From Desulfovibrio inopinatus DSM 10711 (GTDB lineage: Bacteria > Desulfobacterota > Desulfovibrionia > Desulfovibrionales > Desulfovibrionaceae), in contig NZ_AUBP01000001.1 in the NCBI RefSeq assembly GCF_000429305.1, forward strand, positions 310,001 to 374,000: DNA of 64,000 nt, written 5' to 3'. How positions within the stretch are numbered: position 1 is the stretch's first letter; each line of letters opens with the position of its first letter. A program made the position numbers and the translations under genes. Under the pieces are notes generated by a model. The model saw nothing but the letters and a program-made list of their open reading frames with translations. It searched no databases and was not told the origin of the DNA. This document shows positions 15,678-24,243 of the stretch, piece by piece.

Positions 15678-18345
15678 GTTGAGTACCTGTAAGATTGTTT
15701 ACTTCGGAAAAGTCTATCTTTCCGAGAATAGCCTCCCTGAGGTCCGCCCCCTCTAGGTTCGCCTCCCTAAGGTCCGTCCCCACGAGGTTCGCCAACATGA
15801 GTTTCGCCTCCTCGAGTTTCGCCCTCCCGAGTTTCGCCCTCCCGAGTTTCGCCCCCCCGAGATTTGCCATCACGAGGTTCGCCTGTGTGAGTTTTGCCCC
15901 CCCGATGTCTGCTCTCCTGAGGTTCGCCATCATGAGGTTCGCTCCGTTAAGATTTGCCTCCGTGAGATCCGCTTCGTAAAAAATGGCAAAGTGAAGCTGT
16001 GTTTGAAGTAGATCTTGCTTACGTGCATGAATATGATTGAGAAATTTCAAAGGGAAAAAATCGTGTAATTGTGTTATTTTTACAACAACTTTGAGTAGCG
16101 CATAAGGGGTAGACGGATCGAATTCTATATATTGATCATGAGAAACTTCATTCCCCAAAGCATCGAAAGCCATGGCGCACGTACTTCGTGCGGCGAGCAA
16201 ATTTATCGTGGCATTTCTGCTCATTCTCTCCATTTGTTTGTATGTTTTTTGTGTTTTCTCTAAGGGAAAGTCTTTCTTGAGGAATACTTGGAAGGTGGAG
16301 CAGAGCGCGGAATTCCATTTTTTCAAACTTTCTTCATTTTTTTTACTTATTCGTTCTTCAATGAATTGATGTATAAATTTGTCAAGAGCAGAACATCCAA
16401 ACAGATTCATCCATTCTTCCAGAACATTGTCTTCGGTATAGTCATCGTCCTCTGTCAGTTTATTTGAAATATTTTCAATGGTCCTCTCCATTTTGCGTGC
16501 AACGAGATACTCTAAGAAGCTTTTGTGCGTGAATTCAATGGTGCGTTCTTCATCTTTGAGCTTTTCGGTGCTGTGAAAATAAAATGCCGTGAGGAGATGC
16601 GCGACTTGCGAGTCTTGGATGCTTTCCAGGTTTTGATCAATATACTGGAGTATCTTTTGTGGGCAGCGCTCGCGTATTTCTTTGAATGTCGTCTTTCGGT
16701 CATTGTCTTGCCAGGCAATAAGGGCGACTTCTTCAAGAAATTGGAAAAATTGGTCTAGCTCTTGTATATTGTTTAATGTTGGGTGCGGTTTTCCCCATAC
16801 ACGTTCGTACACGCTTTCCATGAGCATAGTGTAGACATCAAATATATTTTCGATGGCTTCCAGCGCCTGGATGTCATCTTTTATGCTCAAGGCAACAAGA
16901 TAATTGAGTAACGGATGTGCTGTGATTTCTTGAAGACGTTCCCGATTGAGTACGCTGGGGAAGGTGCTGAAATTTTGGCCCGTTAGATTGCCATACGCTG
17001 TCCACCATTCTCTTCGTTGGTCTTTCTTGGATACATTGTCATTATTTATAAGGCATCTGTATTTCTCGTCATCAAGACAGTAGGGGAGAAGATGAAGGAT
17101 GGCTTCATGGCATTTGAAGCCTTTGCATGCATCAATGGCAAGGTCACGCCCTGTAAAGAGAATTTGCATGCGGCATTGATTTTCATTGCGTTCTCTACAC
17201 TCTTTTAACGTCGCATGGACAAATTCGTTGGCGAGCTCTTGCCCAGATTTGCCTTTATGTACCAATTCATCCAGACCATCGAGGATGATGAGTGGATTAT
17301 CTTTTACTAGGTCTTTATCTGATGCGATACCGACGTCGTCCTCATCTCGATCGGACAAAAATCGTCGTATTTCTGAAAGGATATTAAGCGAGGCGTCAAT
17401 TCGATGGAGTGGGATGAAAATAACGTGCTGTTGTTTCTTTTTGGCAAGTTGATACGCCAACATCTTGGCGTAAGAAGATTTGCCGCTTCCGGGATCGCCA
17501 CAGATGACGCGGTAACAGTCCTGTTTATCTTTAACGCGGAGCCAGTTTTGAATGGCGTCATCAAGTTGCACAAGGTGTTTGTTGTAGTCTTTTTGTAAGT
17601 CTGAAGCGTCATCCCCCTTCGCACGAATTGGTTCTTGCCAATAGGCGCGCAAGTCAATGTGGATATCTTTCAGGCAAAAGGTTTCCCCGAAAAGCGGTTT
17701 ATGGACTTCGTGAATGAGCGATTCTTCATAGCGCTGCCATTGTAGTTCTGTCTGATAGGCTGTGTCTATTGCCGTTTGCGTGGATAACTTTTCAATGAGC
17801 GCGGAATAGGCATCGGGTTGTGCCGCAAGTGCGTTGCGAAGGGCATAGACAACGTAGCGAGGAAAGCGGTTGGCCATGTTGTTGGCTTCATAATCATGGT
17901 AACCGCAATCAATGAGCCAGCGCTTGAACTCCTGTTTTGCTGATTGGATAGCTTGATGCTCGGATGGATTCCGAAGAAAATCGGAATCTAAAATGAAAGG
18001 TGAGCTTTTGAGGACTCCTCGAAATGTTTTTTCTAAGTTTTCAGCTTGTTCAGGTAATGCAGTTCTGTAGTATTCCAGGCTTTCATCAACCATTTTTTCT
18101 GCAGCATTTTTGAAACCCGTGAAAAGAAGAAGCCAACCTTCCTCTTCTGGGGACTTTATTTGTTTTAGACATTGCGGGAGATCAATGAGTTCAAGCACGA
18201 CGTCACCAAAGTTATTGGTTAAGGCGCTTCCTGTGACTTTTGAGAGGCGTTTAAAAAGGTCAAATGTATCTATTTTTATCTTTTTAAAAACGAGTTTTTT
18301 CGGCTCCCGAATCGTTACCGCGGTTACGTCATACCCCTTCGTCAT
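15589..18345 (-). CDS. NACHT STAND NTPase with C-terminal pentapeptide repeats
   Basis: A 918-residue protein. Residues 1-270 are a mostly helical N-terminal region that I do not recognise and that would be the effector position. The NACHT NTPase follows with Walker A GDPGSGKSS at about 283-291 and the NACHT-type Walker B LIILDGLDEL at about 352-361, then helical/winged regions with TAHPLLNYLVALSI and FTHKSFLEYLVARKM, typical of NACHT proteins. Residues about 765-865 are A(N/D)LxxA pentapeptide repeats forming a beta-helix, the likely sensor. Bacterial NACHT proteins are known antiphage immune NTPases; the same role is inferred here. GGGGAG precedes the ATG at 18345. Codons are AT-richer than gltX, and a broken antitoxin abuts the 3' end, which suggests transfer. 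Confidence 0.88.
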   Translation of the reverse strand: MTKGYDVTAVTIREPKKLVFKKIKIDTFDLFKRLSKVTGSALTNNFGDVVLELIDLPQCLKQIKSPEEEGWLLLFTGFKNAAEKMVDESLEYYRTALPEQAENLEKTFRGVLKSSPFILDSDFLRNPSEHQAIQSAKQEFKRWLIDCGYHDYEANNMANRFPRYVVYALRNALAAQPDAYSALIEKLSTQTAIDTAYQTELQWQRYEESLIHEVHKPLFGETFCLKDIHIDLRAYWQEPIRAKGDDASDLQKDYNKHLVQLDDAIQNWLRVKDKQDCYRVICGDPGSGKSSYAKMLAYQLAKKKQQHVIFIPLHRIDASLNILSEIRRFLSDRDEDDVGIASDKDLVKDNPLIILDGLDELVHKGKSGQELANEFVHATLKECRERNENQCRMQILFTGRDLAIDACKGFKCHEAILHLLPYCLDDEKYRCLINNDNVSKKDQRREWWTAYGNLTGQNFSTFPSVLNRERLQEITAHPLLNYLVALSIKDDIQALEAIENIFDVYTMLMESVYERVWGKPHPTLNNIQELDQFFQFLEEVALIAWQDNDRKTTFKEIRERCPQKILQYIDQNLESIQDSQVAHLLTAFYFHSTEKLKDEERTIEFTHKSFLEYLVARKMERTIENISNKLTEDDDYTEDNVLEEWMNLFGCSALDKFIHQFIEERISKKNEESLKKWNSALCSTFQVFLKKDFPLEKTQKTYKQMERMSRNATINLLAARSTCAMAFDALGNEVSHDQYIEFDPSTPYALLKVVVKITQLHDFFPLKFLNHIHARKQDLLQTQLHFAIFYEADLTEANLNGANLMMANLRRADIGGAKLTQANLVMANLGGAKLGRAKLGRAKLEEAKLMLANLVGTDLREANLEGADLREAILGKIDFSEVNNLTGTQLTSCDRNGTPYPQDMLDFVKSKGAIIVDN
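15813..15857 (-). repeat. 15-bp tandem repeat inside the pentapeptide-repeat segment
   Basis: The unit CGAGTTTCGCCCTCC occurs twice without change at 15813-15827 and 15828-15842, and a third time with one substitution at 15843-15857. Each unit encodes one pentapeptide (AKLGR or similar). Identity at synonymous positions shows very recent duplication, since neighbouring repeats differ. Confidence 0.85.
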
Positions 18346-18723
18346 TGCGTATCTCCCCGATACATATATCGTATGGGAGAAGAGTAAAATGAACTCGAAA
18401 AACTGGCAAGATGATGTCGTATTGTGGGGAGTGGTGTCGTCTGTTGCGTGATGCTTTGATCGGCACAAGGAAGAAATCGAGAACGGCGATTCCCGCCTCA
18501 AATTCTGGGCTTCGCTCGGAGCATCCCTTTGGCTGTAATGGAAATATTTTGCACCATCATGAAGTGAATCGTTTTCGCGTGTGATTTGATAAGGATGAGC
18601 GATACGTTATGTTATGAATGCTCGCCTTATGTATTACAAAAGAGTATAATTCCGTGAAGCAGAGGCATAGAACAGTGCAAGCGTTTTGTATTGTATTCCC
18701 ATATGTTTCCACAAGGAGAAGTG

Positions 18724-19530
18724 ATGCGACATCATCATGGTGACGACCATCTATCTCGTTACATGGTTTCACTCCTCTTCATAGGATTGTTCGGACTCGC
18801 CGCAAACGTCGATGCGGGGACGATCCAGTTTACCCCAACCGATTTGGGCAAGACGCCGTGGAGTACAGTCCTTGACGAAGACCGGACATTTGAAACGTTT
18901 GCCGAACATGTCAACAGTTCCTATGCGTTGCCTGTGAATATTGCTCTCGTTGTTGCGCCGTGTGCAAAAATCAATGCATTTTATGATGAAGAAAAGAAGA
19001 CAATCGTCTTTTGTCGGGAATTGCTGGAATATTTGTATGAAGAAGCAGGGGAACTGACCGAAGAAAGTGACTATGATCAGGATGCCATCTTTGTCGATTC
19101 GGTCTTGTTTACGCTGTATCATGAACTTGGGCATGCGCTGATCGATGTCTGTGACATTCCCATCACGGGGCGGGAAGAGGATGTTGCCGATCAGATATCG
19201 ACATGGATTGTTCTTAATGATGTTTGGGAAGACGATGAAGATGGCATCAGCAACGCGTTGCATGCTGCAAAGTTCTTTTTATTGACGGCCGAAGAAGCAT
19301 CATTGGATATTGACGACATCCCGTTTTGGGATACCCATTCTTTGGATCAACAACGCTATTTCAATATTCTCTGCTGGACATACGGTCTTGATCCCGATCT
19401 GACGGAAGAAGTGCTGGAATCGGATATTGATGACGTTTTGGACGCTGATCGTGCAGAGTTCTGTGAAGACGAATATACCATGATGGATGAGAGTCTGACG
19501 CGGCTGTTGGAGCAGTATTTCAAGGAGTAA
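18724..19530 (+). CDS. Exported DUF4344-type zinc metallopeptidase
   Basis: A 268-residue protein with an N-terminal hydrophobic segment (YMVSLLFIGLFGLAANVDAG, residues about 14-32) read as a signal peptide. The mature part carries the zincin motif YHELGHALIDVC with His-Glu-x-x-His, followed by GREEDVADQ, which offers the third zinc ligand, and a catalytic-region Cys (CAKINAFYD, VFCRELLEYL) typical of DUF4344 putative metallopeptidases. The protein is strongly acidic. Start chosen at 18724 because AAGGAGAAGTG precedes it; the open frame reaches back 11 codons. It lies alone, divergent from the NACHT gene. The substrate is unknown. Confidence 0.82.
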   Translation: MRHHHGDDHLSRYMVSLLFIGLFGLAANVDAGTIQFTPTDLGKTPWSTVLDEDRTFETFAEHVNSSYALPVNIALVVAPCAKINAFYDEEKKTIVFCRELLEYLYEEAGELTEESDYDQDAIFVDSVLFTLYHELGHALIDVCDIPITGREEDVADQISTWIVLNDVWEDDEDGISNALHAAKFFLLTAEEASLDIDDIPFWDTHSLDQQRYFNILCWTYGLDPDLTEEVLESDIDDVLDADRAEFCEDEYTMMDESLTRLLEQYFKE

Positions 19531-19607
19531 AGAATTCAATCCTTCTTCTCCTACACGTACCCAAATCGGCGCCGCGTCTCCTTAAGAAACGGAATGAAGG
19601 GAAGTAA

Positions 19608-19814
19608 GATTGGGCGATCCACATCGTTGTCTCCAATGCAAAAGCGTTTATTCTCGGAGGATATCACGGCGTTCAAAAGAAGCACTTGCAAAAATACCTG
19701 AATGAATACTGCTACCGGCTCAATCGACGCTGGTGGTCTGACCAAGGTTTTGATTGCTTGCTTATGGCTTGCTCCAAAGTAAAGTCAATGGGACTTTCGG
19801 AGTTAATGGTATAG
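19608..19814 (+). pseudogene. IS1595-family transposase, 3' remnant
   Basis: A reading frame without start encodes IHIVVSNAKAFILGGYHG, QKKHLQKYLNEYCYRLNRR and FDCLLMAC in order. These are the last about 65 residues of IS1595 (ISXO2-like) DDE transposases, where the final catalytic segment reads like KxFLLGTYHGVSxKHLQRYLDEFCYRFNRR. An in-frame TAA at 19605 and loss of everything upstream show that the element is truncated at its 5' side. No terminal repeats were found. Confidence 0.8.
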
Positions 19815-20016
19815 CTACATTGAATTGTTTGAAAATAGATAATATACCTAAGTCTATTAAGAGTTTGATGTTTCCGTGTGGAAGTTTTGTTTTGTTGATA
19901 TGTGTGCCTCGGTATATTTCTTCTCGCCGAGTGTATAATAATACGAAATATTTCAGGAGGAATGCGCTGTAAAATATCTGTATTGCGAGAATGTTCATGA
20001 AAATTGACTTTCCCAT
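19762..20016 (-). CDS. Small putative membrane protein, possibly truncated by the IS remnant
   Basis: An 84-residue frame starts at an ATG preceded by AGAGGATGTGAATTC. Residues 1-27 (MGKSIFMNILAIQIFYSAFL) would form one membrane helix, followed by a basic, low-complexity tail. The last 17 codons read antisense through the IS1595 remnant (19762-19814), so the natural 3' end is probably lost. I recognise no family. Composition is very AT-rich. It may be a small membrane peptide or only a chance frame. Confidence 0.3.
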   Translation of the reverse strand: MGKSIFMNILAIQIFYSAFLLKYFVLLYTRREEIYRGTHINKTKLPHGNIKLLIDLGILSIFKQFNVAIPLTPKVPLTLLWSKP

Positions 20017-20143
20017 GAATTCACATCCTCTTGAACGTTGTTTGAAGTATAGCAGGGAATGGTGACGATTGTTTTGTATCCCGTTCTTACGCTTTACGAG
20101 CCATTCACGACGCACGAGAACTCTGATCCAAAACCGTGTTGTC

Positions 20144-21838
20144 TCAACCGAACCATCGTTGCATTGTCTGAAGAAGCTGGATCATGCGATGCGTATAATC
20201 ATGCTCGTGCAACACGCGTTGCCGAGCATTTTTCACGATGTGTTCGCGTCGTTCTTTATCGTGGAGCATTTCTTTCACCTTGGCTGCGGCCTCTTCCGGC
20301 GTCGTGTAGAGGAACAGTTCGGTTTCAGGGTCAAAGAGGCGGGTGATTTGTTGGCGATAATCAGTGAGCAGGCACCCTCCGCAGGCGGGGACATCGAATA
20401 CACGTTGATTGACGGCATTTTTCATTTGCAGGCTGGTGCAATTGAAATTGATGGTAGACGATCGATACAGCTCTGGGAGTTCCGTATAGTAATCGATTGG
20501 GCCGTGGTGGTGCCAACGAGGCCTTGTTGGAAGAAGTTCTTGCCAGCCTGCGTCACCGACAATAAGCGGGTGAAACGGCAAGAGCGCCCAGATGCAGTTG
20601 AGCCGATAGTCTCGGGTTGCATTCCATGTCACGGCGAGTTCAAATGCAAGGCGTTCACGAGAAGTGGCGTTATTAAATTGGTGGAAAAGATCAGGGAAAT
20701 GCGTTTTGAGGATGCCAGGAACATCGTGGGCGGGACTTTTTGCGAAACAGGTCGCAACGCGTTGAATATGCGCAGCTAAATTCGGTTGGTTGCACAAGTC
20801 GGTTAAAGGATCTTGTGCTTGGCTGAGCATGGAGGCACCGACAAAACTGACGGCTGTCGCAAATGGGTGTGGAGGAGGAGAGGCTGGGCCAGGTGTAAAA
20901 CGCGTTGTATCCGTGGCTAAGGGAAGATATACGCTACGCGAAAAGCCTTTGGCTTCCAGCCAGGGCAGGGTGTCGCTATCCCAGGTGAAAATGGCCGTTG
21001 CGTCCTGTGCCAGCTCGGTGTGTTCGTGCAGAATCAAGCGCGGGCTGTCCACGAACCATGATGCCAAGGGTAAACGGAAACGATGAAGAAGGTCGAGAAG
21101 CTTGCCGTGTGGGTCCACCCCGATATGATTGATGGTCAGTACAAAATCGGGTTTGAAACCTGCAACCGTCTCAAGCAAGGCCTCTACAAATGCCGTGCTC
21201 CCGGTTCGGCGGTCAGCCAGGTCCACGGATACCACCGGTGCTCCAAGTCGGGCCAGAGCACGTTCAATCTCGTTTTCAAGAAAGTATCCGGAGCGGATCA
21301 TGAGGGTTTTCGGATATGACCCGACAAACCGTGGATAATTCATTACCTGTTGAAAAAGCGACGACGGAGCTGGAGCTTGGAGAAGATGGTGTACTGTGGG
21401 ATAATATTCTGGCCGGAGACGCAACCATGCTGGCTGGGCGATAATATGAGCACGATCCAGTGCACTGCCGAGAGTATCACGAACCAAGGTCGCGGCCTGG
21501 AACGGGTCGGGATCGTCAATCCAGATGAGATTGTTGGCCTTGAGCCGGCGTGCGCCGGTAAGGTCGAGAATAGGAGTTTCTCGATCGACAACAATAATCA
21601 GGCGGTCTGGTTTCGTTTTGAGGAGATGAGCCATGCCATGACCGAGTCCACTCCCGAGGAGAATAATGGGATAGGCACTTTGCGCCGCACTATCGACCTG
21701 ACTGACTTCACGTTGTGCGGCATGCCGTCCGCCGAGATGGCGCGTCCGACCGTCGATGACAAGCCGGATATCGACAAGTTCATATGGCGAGGTATCATGA
21801 AAGACTGGAATTGCCGTGTAGCTGAAATCGTCGGACAC
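20144..21838 (-). CDS. CgeB-like glycosyltransferase (family 1-like)
   Basis: A 564-residue cytoplasmic protein. The N-terminal part (about 1-180) resembles a nucleotide-fold domain with ILLGSGLGHGMAHLL and LIIVVDRETPIL. Residues about 190-560 match CgeB/spore-maturation-like glycosyltransferases: a DUF3880-like segment (KPDFVLTINHIGVDPHG, SWFVDSPRLIL) and a GT-B C-terminal domain with YRSSTINFNCTSLQMKNAVNQRVFDVPACGGCLLTDY, where Glu/Asp-Val-x-Ala-Cys-Gly is the donor-binding loop. In Desulfovibrio such genes are linked to flagellin or surface glycosylation. A GTG start follows AAGGACTCTCCC. It begins 18 nt after the MORN-like gene, so the two are probably co-transcribed. Confidence 0.85.
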   Translation of the reverse strand: MSDDFSYTAIPVFHDTSPYELVDIRLVIDGRTRHLGGRHAAQREVSQVDSAAQSAYPIILLGSGLGHGMAHLLKTKPDRLIIVVDRETPILDLTGARRLKANNLIWIDDPDPFQAATLVRDTLGSALDRAHIIAQPAWLRLRPEYYPTVHHLLQAPAPSSLFQQVMNYPRFVGSYPKTLMIRSGYFLENEIERALARLGAPVVSVDLADRRTGSTAFVEALLETVAGFKPDFVLTINHIGVDPHGKLLDLLHRFRLPLASWFVDSPRLILHEHTELAQDATAIFTWDSDTLPWLEAKGFSRSVYLPLATDTTRFTPGPASPPPHPFATAVSFVGASMLSQAQDPLTDLCNQPNLAAHIQRVATCFAKSPAHDVPGILKTHFPDLFHQFNNATSRERLAFELAVTWNATRDYRLNCIWALLPFHPLIVGDAGWQELLPTRPRWHHHGPIDYYTELPELYRSSTINFNCTSLQMKNAVNQRVFDVPACGGCLLTDYRQQITRLFDPETELFLYTTPEEAAAKVKEMLHDKERREHIVKNARQRVLHEHDYTHRMIQLLQTMQRWFG

Positions 21839-21856
21839 GGGAGAGTCCTTGATGGG

Positions 21857-22543
21857 TTACTTGATTTTGGTGACGAGTTTACCTTGGGAATAAATTTCAT
21901 GTTTGATGAGCGTACCGTCTTTGGCGTACTCGCGGACGACGCCGTCGAGCTTCTCCCCGGCAAAATGGATTTCCAGTTTGAGCTGCCCGTTTTCATGCCA
22001 GAGTTTACTTGATTCCGAGACCTTTTTCTTGTCTTTCACAACAACGTTCGTCTCTTGCTCCAGAATGCCATCTTCATTCCAGAGTCGAAGCGTCCACGTA
22101 TCGCCTGAAACGGCGGTTTCTTCGGCAAGCTTGCCGTTTGGGTGCCATTGCCGCATGCGAATGATACGGCCATGTTCATACCGTTCTTCAAGTCGGGGAA
22201 GGCCGTCTTTACGCCGTCGTTCCAAAACACCGGTAAATGGCGTTTCTTCGCCTTTCTTGTAATACACACCGTCACGCTCAACGATTTCCGGCTGGTCCTC
22301 ATGGCCGTTCGACTGTTCCTGGACATCGTCCTGATTCTGCTCCGTGTCGATGTTCGGGGCATTCTCGTGTTGTTCCGGCGCCGATGTGGTGGATTGCAGG
22401 CGAGATTCCGTATTTTCTTGCTGTTGATCCGACTGGGCCGATTGGGAATAGGCCAAAAAGACGGGAAGAATGGTCATGCCGATCATCCCACAGGTGGCCG
22501 CAAAAAAGCGAAAGTGGCGAGCGATTATTCTATAAAATCCCAT
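21857..22543 (-). CDS. Exported MORN-like (YwqK-type) repeat protein
   Basis: A 228-residue protein. A signal peptide spans about residues 12-36 (FFAATCGMIGMTILPVFLAYSQS). A Gln/Glu-rich low-complexity linker follows (about 37-90), then degenerate MORN-like repeats of the YwqK type: GVYYKKGEETPFTGVLERR, GLPRLEERYEHGRIIRMRQWHPNGKLAEE, ESSKLWHENGQLKLEIHFAGEKLDG and VREYAKDGTLIKHEIYSQGKL. These beta-hairpin repeats are structural; despite common database names no antitoxin role is established. The ATG at 22543 has only a weak ribosome binding site. It heads the pair with the CgeB-like glycosyltransferase. Confidence 0.8.
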   Translation of the reverse strand: MGFYRIIARHFRFFAATCGMIGMTILPVFLAYSQSAQSDQQQENTESRLQSTTSAPEQHENAPNIDTEQNQDDVQEQSNGHEDQPEIVERDGVYYKKGEETPFTGVLERRRKDGLPRLEERYEHGRIIRMRQWHPNGKLAEETAVSGDTWTLRLWNEDGILEQETNVVVKDKKKVSESSKLWHENGQLKLEIHFAGEKLDGVVREYAKDGTLIKHEIYSQGKLVTKIK

Positions 22544-22884
22544 GAACCGTCTCAAAAGATTGCGCGGCCCCGTCGCGCGCCTGGAGGGGCAGGGTCATTC
22601 AAGAAAACAGATAGTGCCCCATGGTTGCTGGAGAAGCAAGTTTTATTCCCAAAAAAGGGAAAAATCTTGTCTTTTTATTGTAAACTGAACAATGCATTAT
22701 ATCCGAGTGCAGCGTTGTGCACAAACGCGAAATCACTTTGGGCAGAGGTCTTTTAGGAGTAAAAGACAAAAACTCGCCCTGACCATGCAACCGACTTGCT
22801 TTCGTTTGCGGTTGCTTATACCTTTACGCCCCGCAGGAAAATTACGGCTGGCGAAAACCGCTTACGTTCAGGATAAAAAGAAAG
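22544..22884. other. Divergent intergenic region
   Basis: 341 bases separate the minus-strand MORN-like gene from the plus-strand membrane protein gene, so both promoters should lie here. No ORF, RNA gene or convincing consensus promoter was identified. Confidence 0.4.
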
Positions 22885-23349
22885 ATGGCTCGTTTGAATC
22901 GTACCGCAAAACCTCGTAGTGACGACCGCTATCAACTGTATATTGTCATTGCTATTTGGCTTGTCAGTCTGTTGCCGGGGCTCATTGTTTCCATACGTAA
23001 AGGTGACCCCCTCTATGCTTCGATCATTGTTATGGTCATTCAACTTTTGGCATCGTTTGGATCGATTACGTTATTTGGGGTCATTGCCCAGCTCGTGTGT
23101 TATCATTATGTCAAATCCATTGAAGTGCATGATCGTATGATGGATGGCTTATTCTATGGATTTCATGCCGGGATTGTCATTTGGATATTGTATGCATTCT
23201 ATCATATCCTCTTCGGACGCAAGATTATTGGAGATGTCAACATGCTCGTAGGGTTCTTCGGAACCATGTGTATAACGAGTTGTATCATCGGGATTATCAT
23301 TGGCTTCCTTGTCGGTCGATACCGTGATGCCAAAGCCAATGCCTTATAA
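22885..23349 (+). CDS. Hypothetical four-helix membrane protein
   Basis: A 154-residue protein with four predicted transmembrane segments at about 20-42 (YIVIAIWLVSLLPGLIVSI), 46-72 (ASIIVMVIQLLASFGSITLFG), 92-112 (GFHAGIVIWILYAFYHIL) and 123-145 (GFFGTMCITSCIIGIIIGFL), with a positively charged N-terminus. No family is recognised. Its stop codon is 2 nt before the start of the RNase Z-like gene, so the two are probably translated from one message. Confidence 0.7.
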   Translation: MARLNRTAKPRSDDRYQLYIVIAIWLVSLLPGLIVSIRKGDPLYASIIVMVIQLLASFGSITLFGVIAQLVCYHYVKSIEVHDRMMDGLFYGFHAGIVIWILYAFYHILFGRKIIGDVNMLVGFFGTMCITSCIIGIIIGFLVGRYRDAKANAL

Positions 23350-23351
23350 CG

Positions 23352-24146
23352 ATGGACGTCTTGTTTGTCGGTGTTGGTGAAGCGTTTGACGAATGTCTTC
23401 CCAACACTTCATTGCTGATTTCCGGTCAAACATCTGCTGGACAGCGTCTGGCGCTTGTCGATTGCGGTTTTACTGCTGCTGCCAGTCTGTTTCGTTTTGC
23501 CGGTGATGCAATATCGCATGATCTTGATCTCGTCTTTCTTTCCCACTTTCATGGCGATCATTTCTTGGGGTTGCCGTTTTTGCTTGTGCGCATGTGGGAA
23601 GCTGGGCGAATACGCCCTTTGACCATTGTCGGCAGCACCGACATAAAAGAAAAAACTCTGGCGGCATGTGAGTTAGCATATCCTGGGATCGTTGACCGGT
23701 TTGCATTTGCAATGCAATTTGTGATGTGTGAGCCGGGGAACCCTCAGGAGGTATGCGATATGCGGTTGGAGACAGCCCGAACCGGTCATCGTGCCCCGTG
23801 TTTAGCCTTGCGAATTGAAGACGATACGGCTTCGCTTTTTTATAGTGGGGACGGAAACCCCACTCAAGAAACAGAGAAACTCGCTCACGCCGTTGATGTC
23901 GTTGTGCATGAAGCATATGGTATGTCTCCGGGTACTCCGGGGCATTGTAGCCTCTCCGAAAGTATTGACTTTGCTCGCAGTGTTTGCGCTAAATCTCTGG
24001 CGCTTGTTCATATCGGGAGAGAAAATCGACGTCATCATATGACGGAAATTGTGCACTGTCTTGCCTCCGTTTCCGATTTTTGGGGATGTGTTCCGTGTCC
24101 CGGTGAATGTTTGACGATTCCTTTTGCGCCTTGCAATTTGCAGTAA
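23352..24146 (+). CDS. Metallo-beta-lactamase-fold hydrolase, RNase Z-like
   Basis: A 264-residue protein whose start MDVLFVGVGEAFDECLPNTS is the usual opening of RNase Z/ElaC-type and related hydrolases. The zinc-binding motif is LSHFHGDHFLGLPFLL at about 63-78, further ligands are in DTASLFYSGD (Asp near 163), VVHEAYGM, and ALVHIGREN. Known relatives include tRNA 3'-endonuclease and arylsulfatase/phosphodiesterase-type enzymes; the His-Glu variant in VVHEAYG favours a general phosphodiesterase or lactamase-like hydrolase over authentic RNase Z, but I cannot decide. It begins directly after the membrane protein. Confidence 0.8.
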   Translation: MDVLFVGVGEAFDECLPNTSLLISGQTSAGQRLALVDCGFTAAASLFRFAGDAISHDLDLVFLSHFHGDHFLGLPFLLVRMWEAGRIRPLTIVGSTDIKEKTLAACELAYPGIVDRFAFAMQFVMCEPGNPQEVCDMRLETARTGHRAPCLALRIEDDTASLFYSGDGNPTQETEKLAHAVDVVVHEAYGMSPGTPGHCSLSESIDFARSVCAKSLALVHIGRENRRHHMTEIVHCLASVSDFWGCVPCPGECLTIPFAPCNLQ

Positions 24147-24243
24147 TCGCACAACAAACTTTTCTTGCCACAGGGCGAAGATTGTACCAAAATGGATATG
24201 AATCCTGAGAACGAGGAGCATATCCGACGCGGTTGGCTACGCT

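Noticed and set aside
20069-20779. 236-codon plus-strand frame
   Set aside because: Antisense to the CgeB-like glycosyltransferase, which has clear family motifs.
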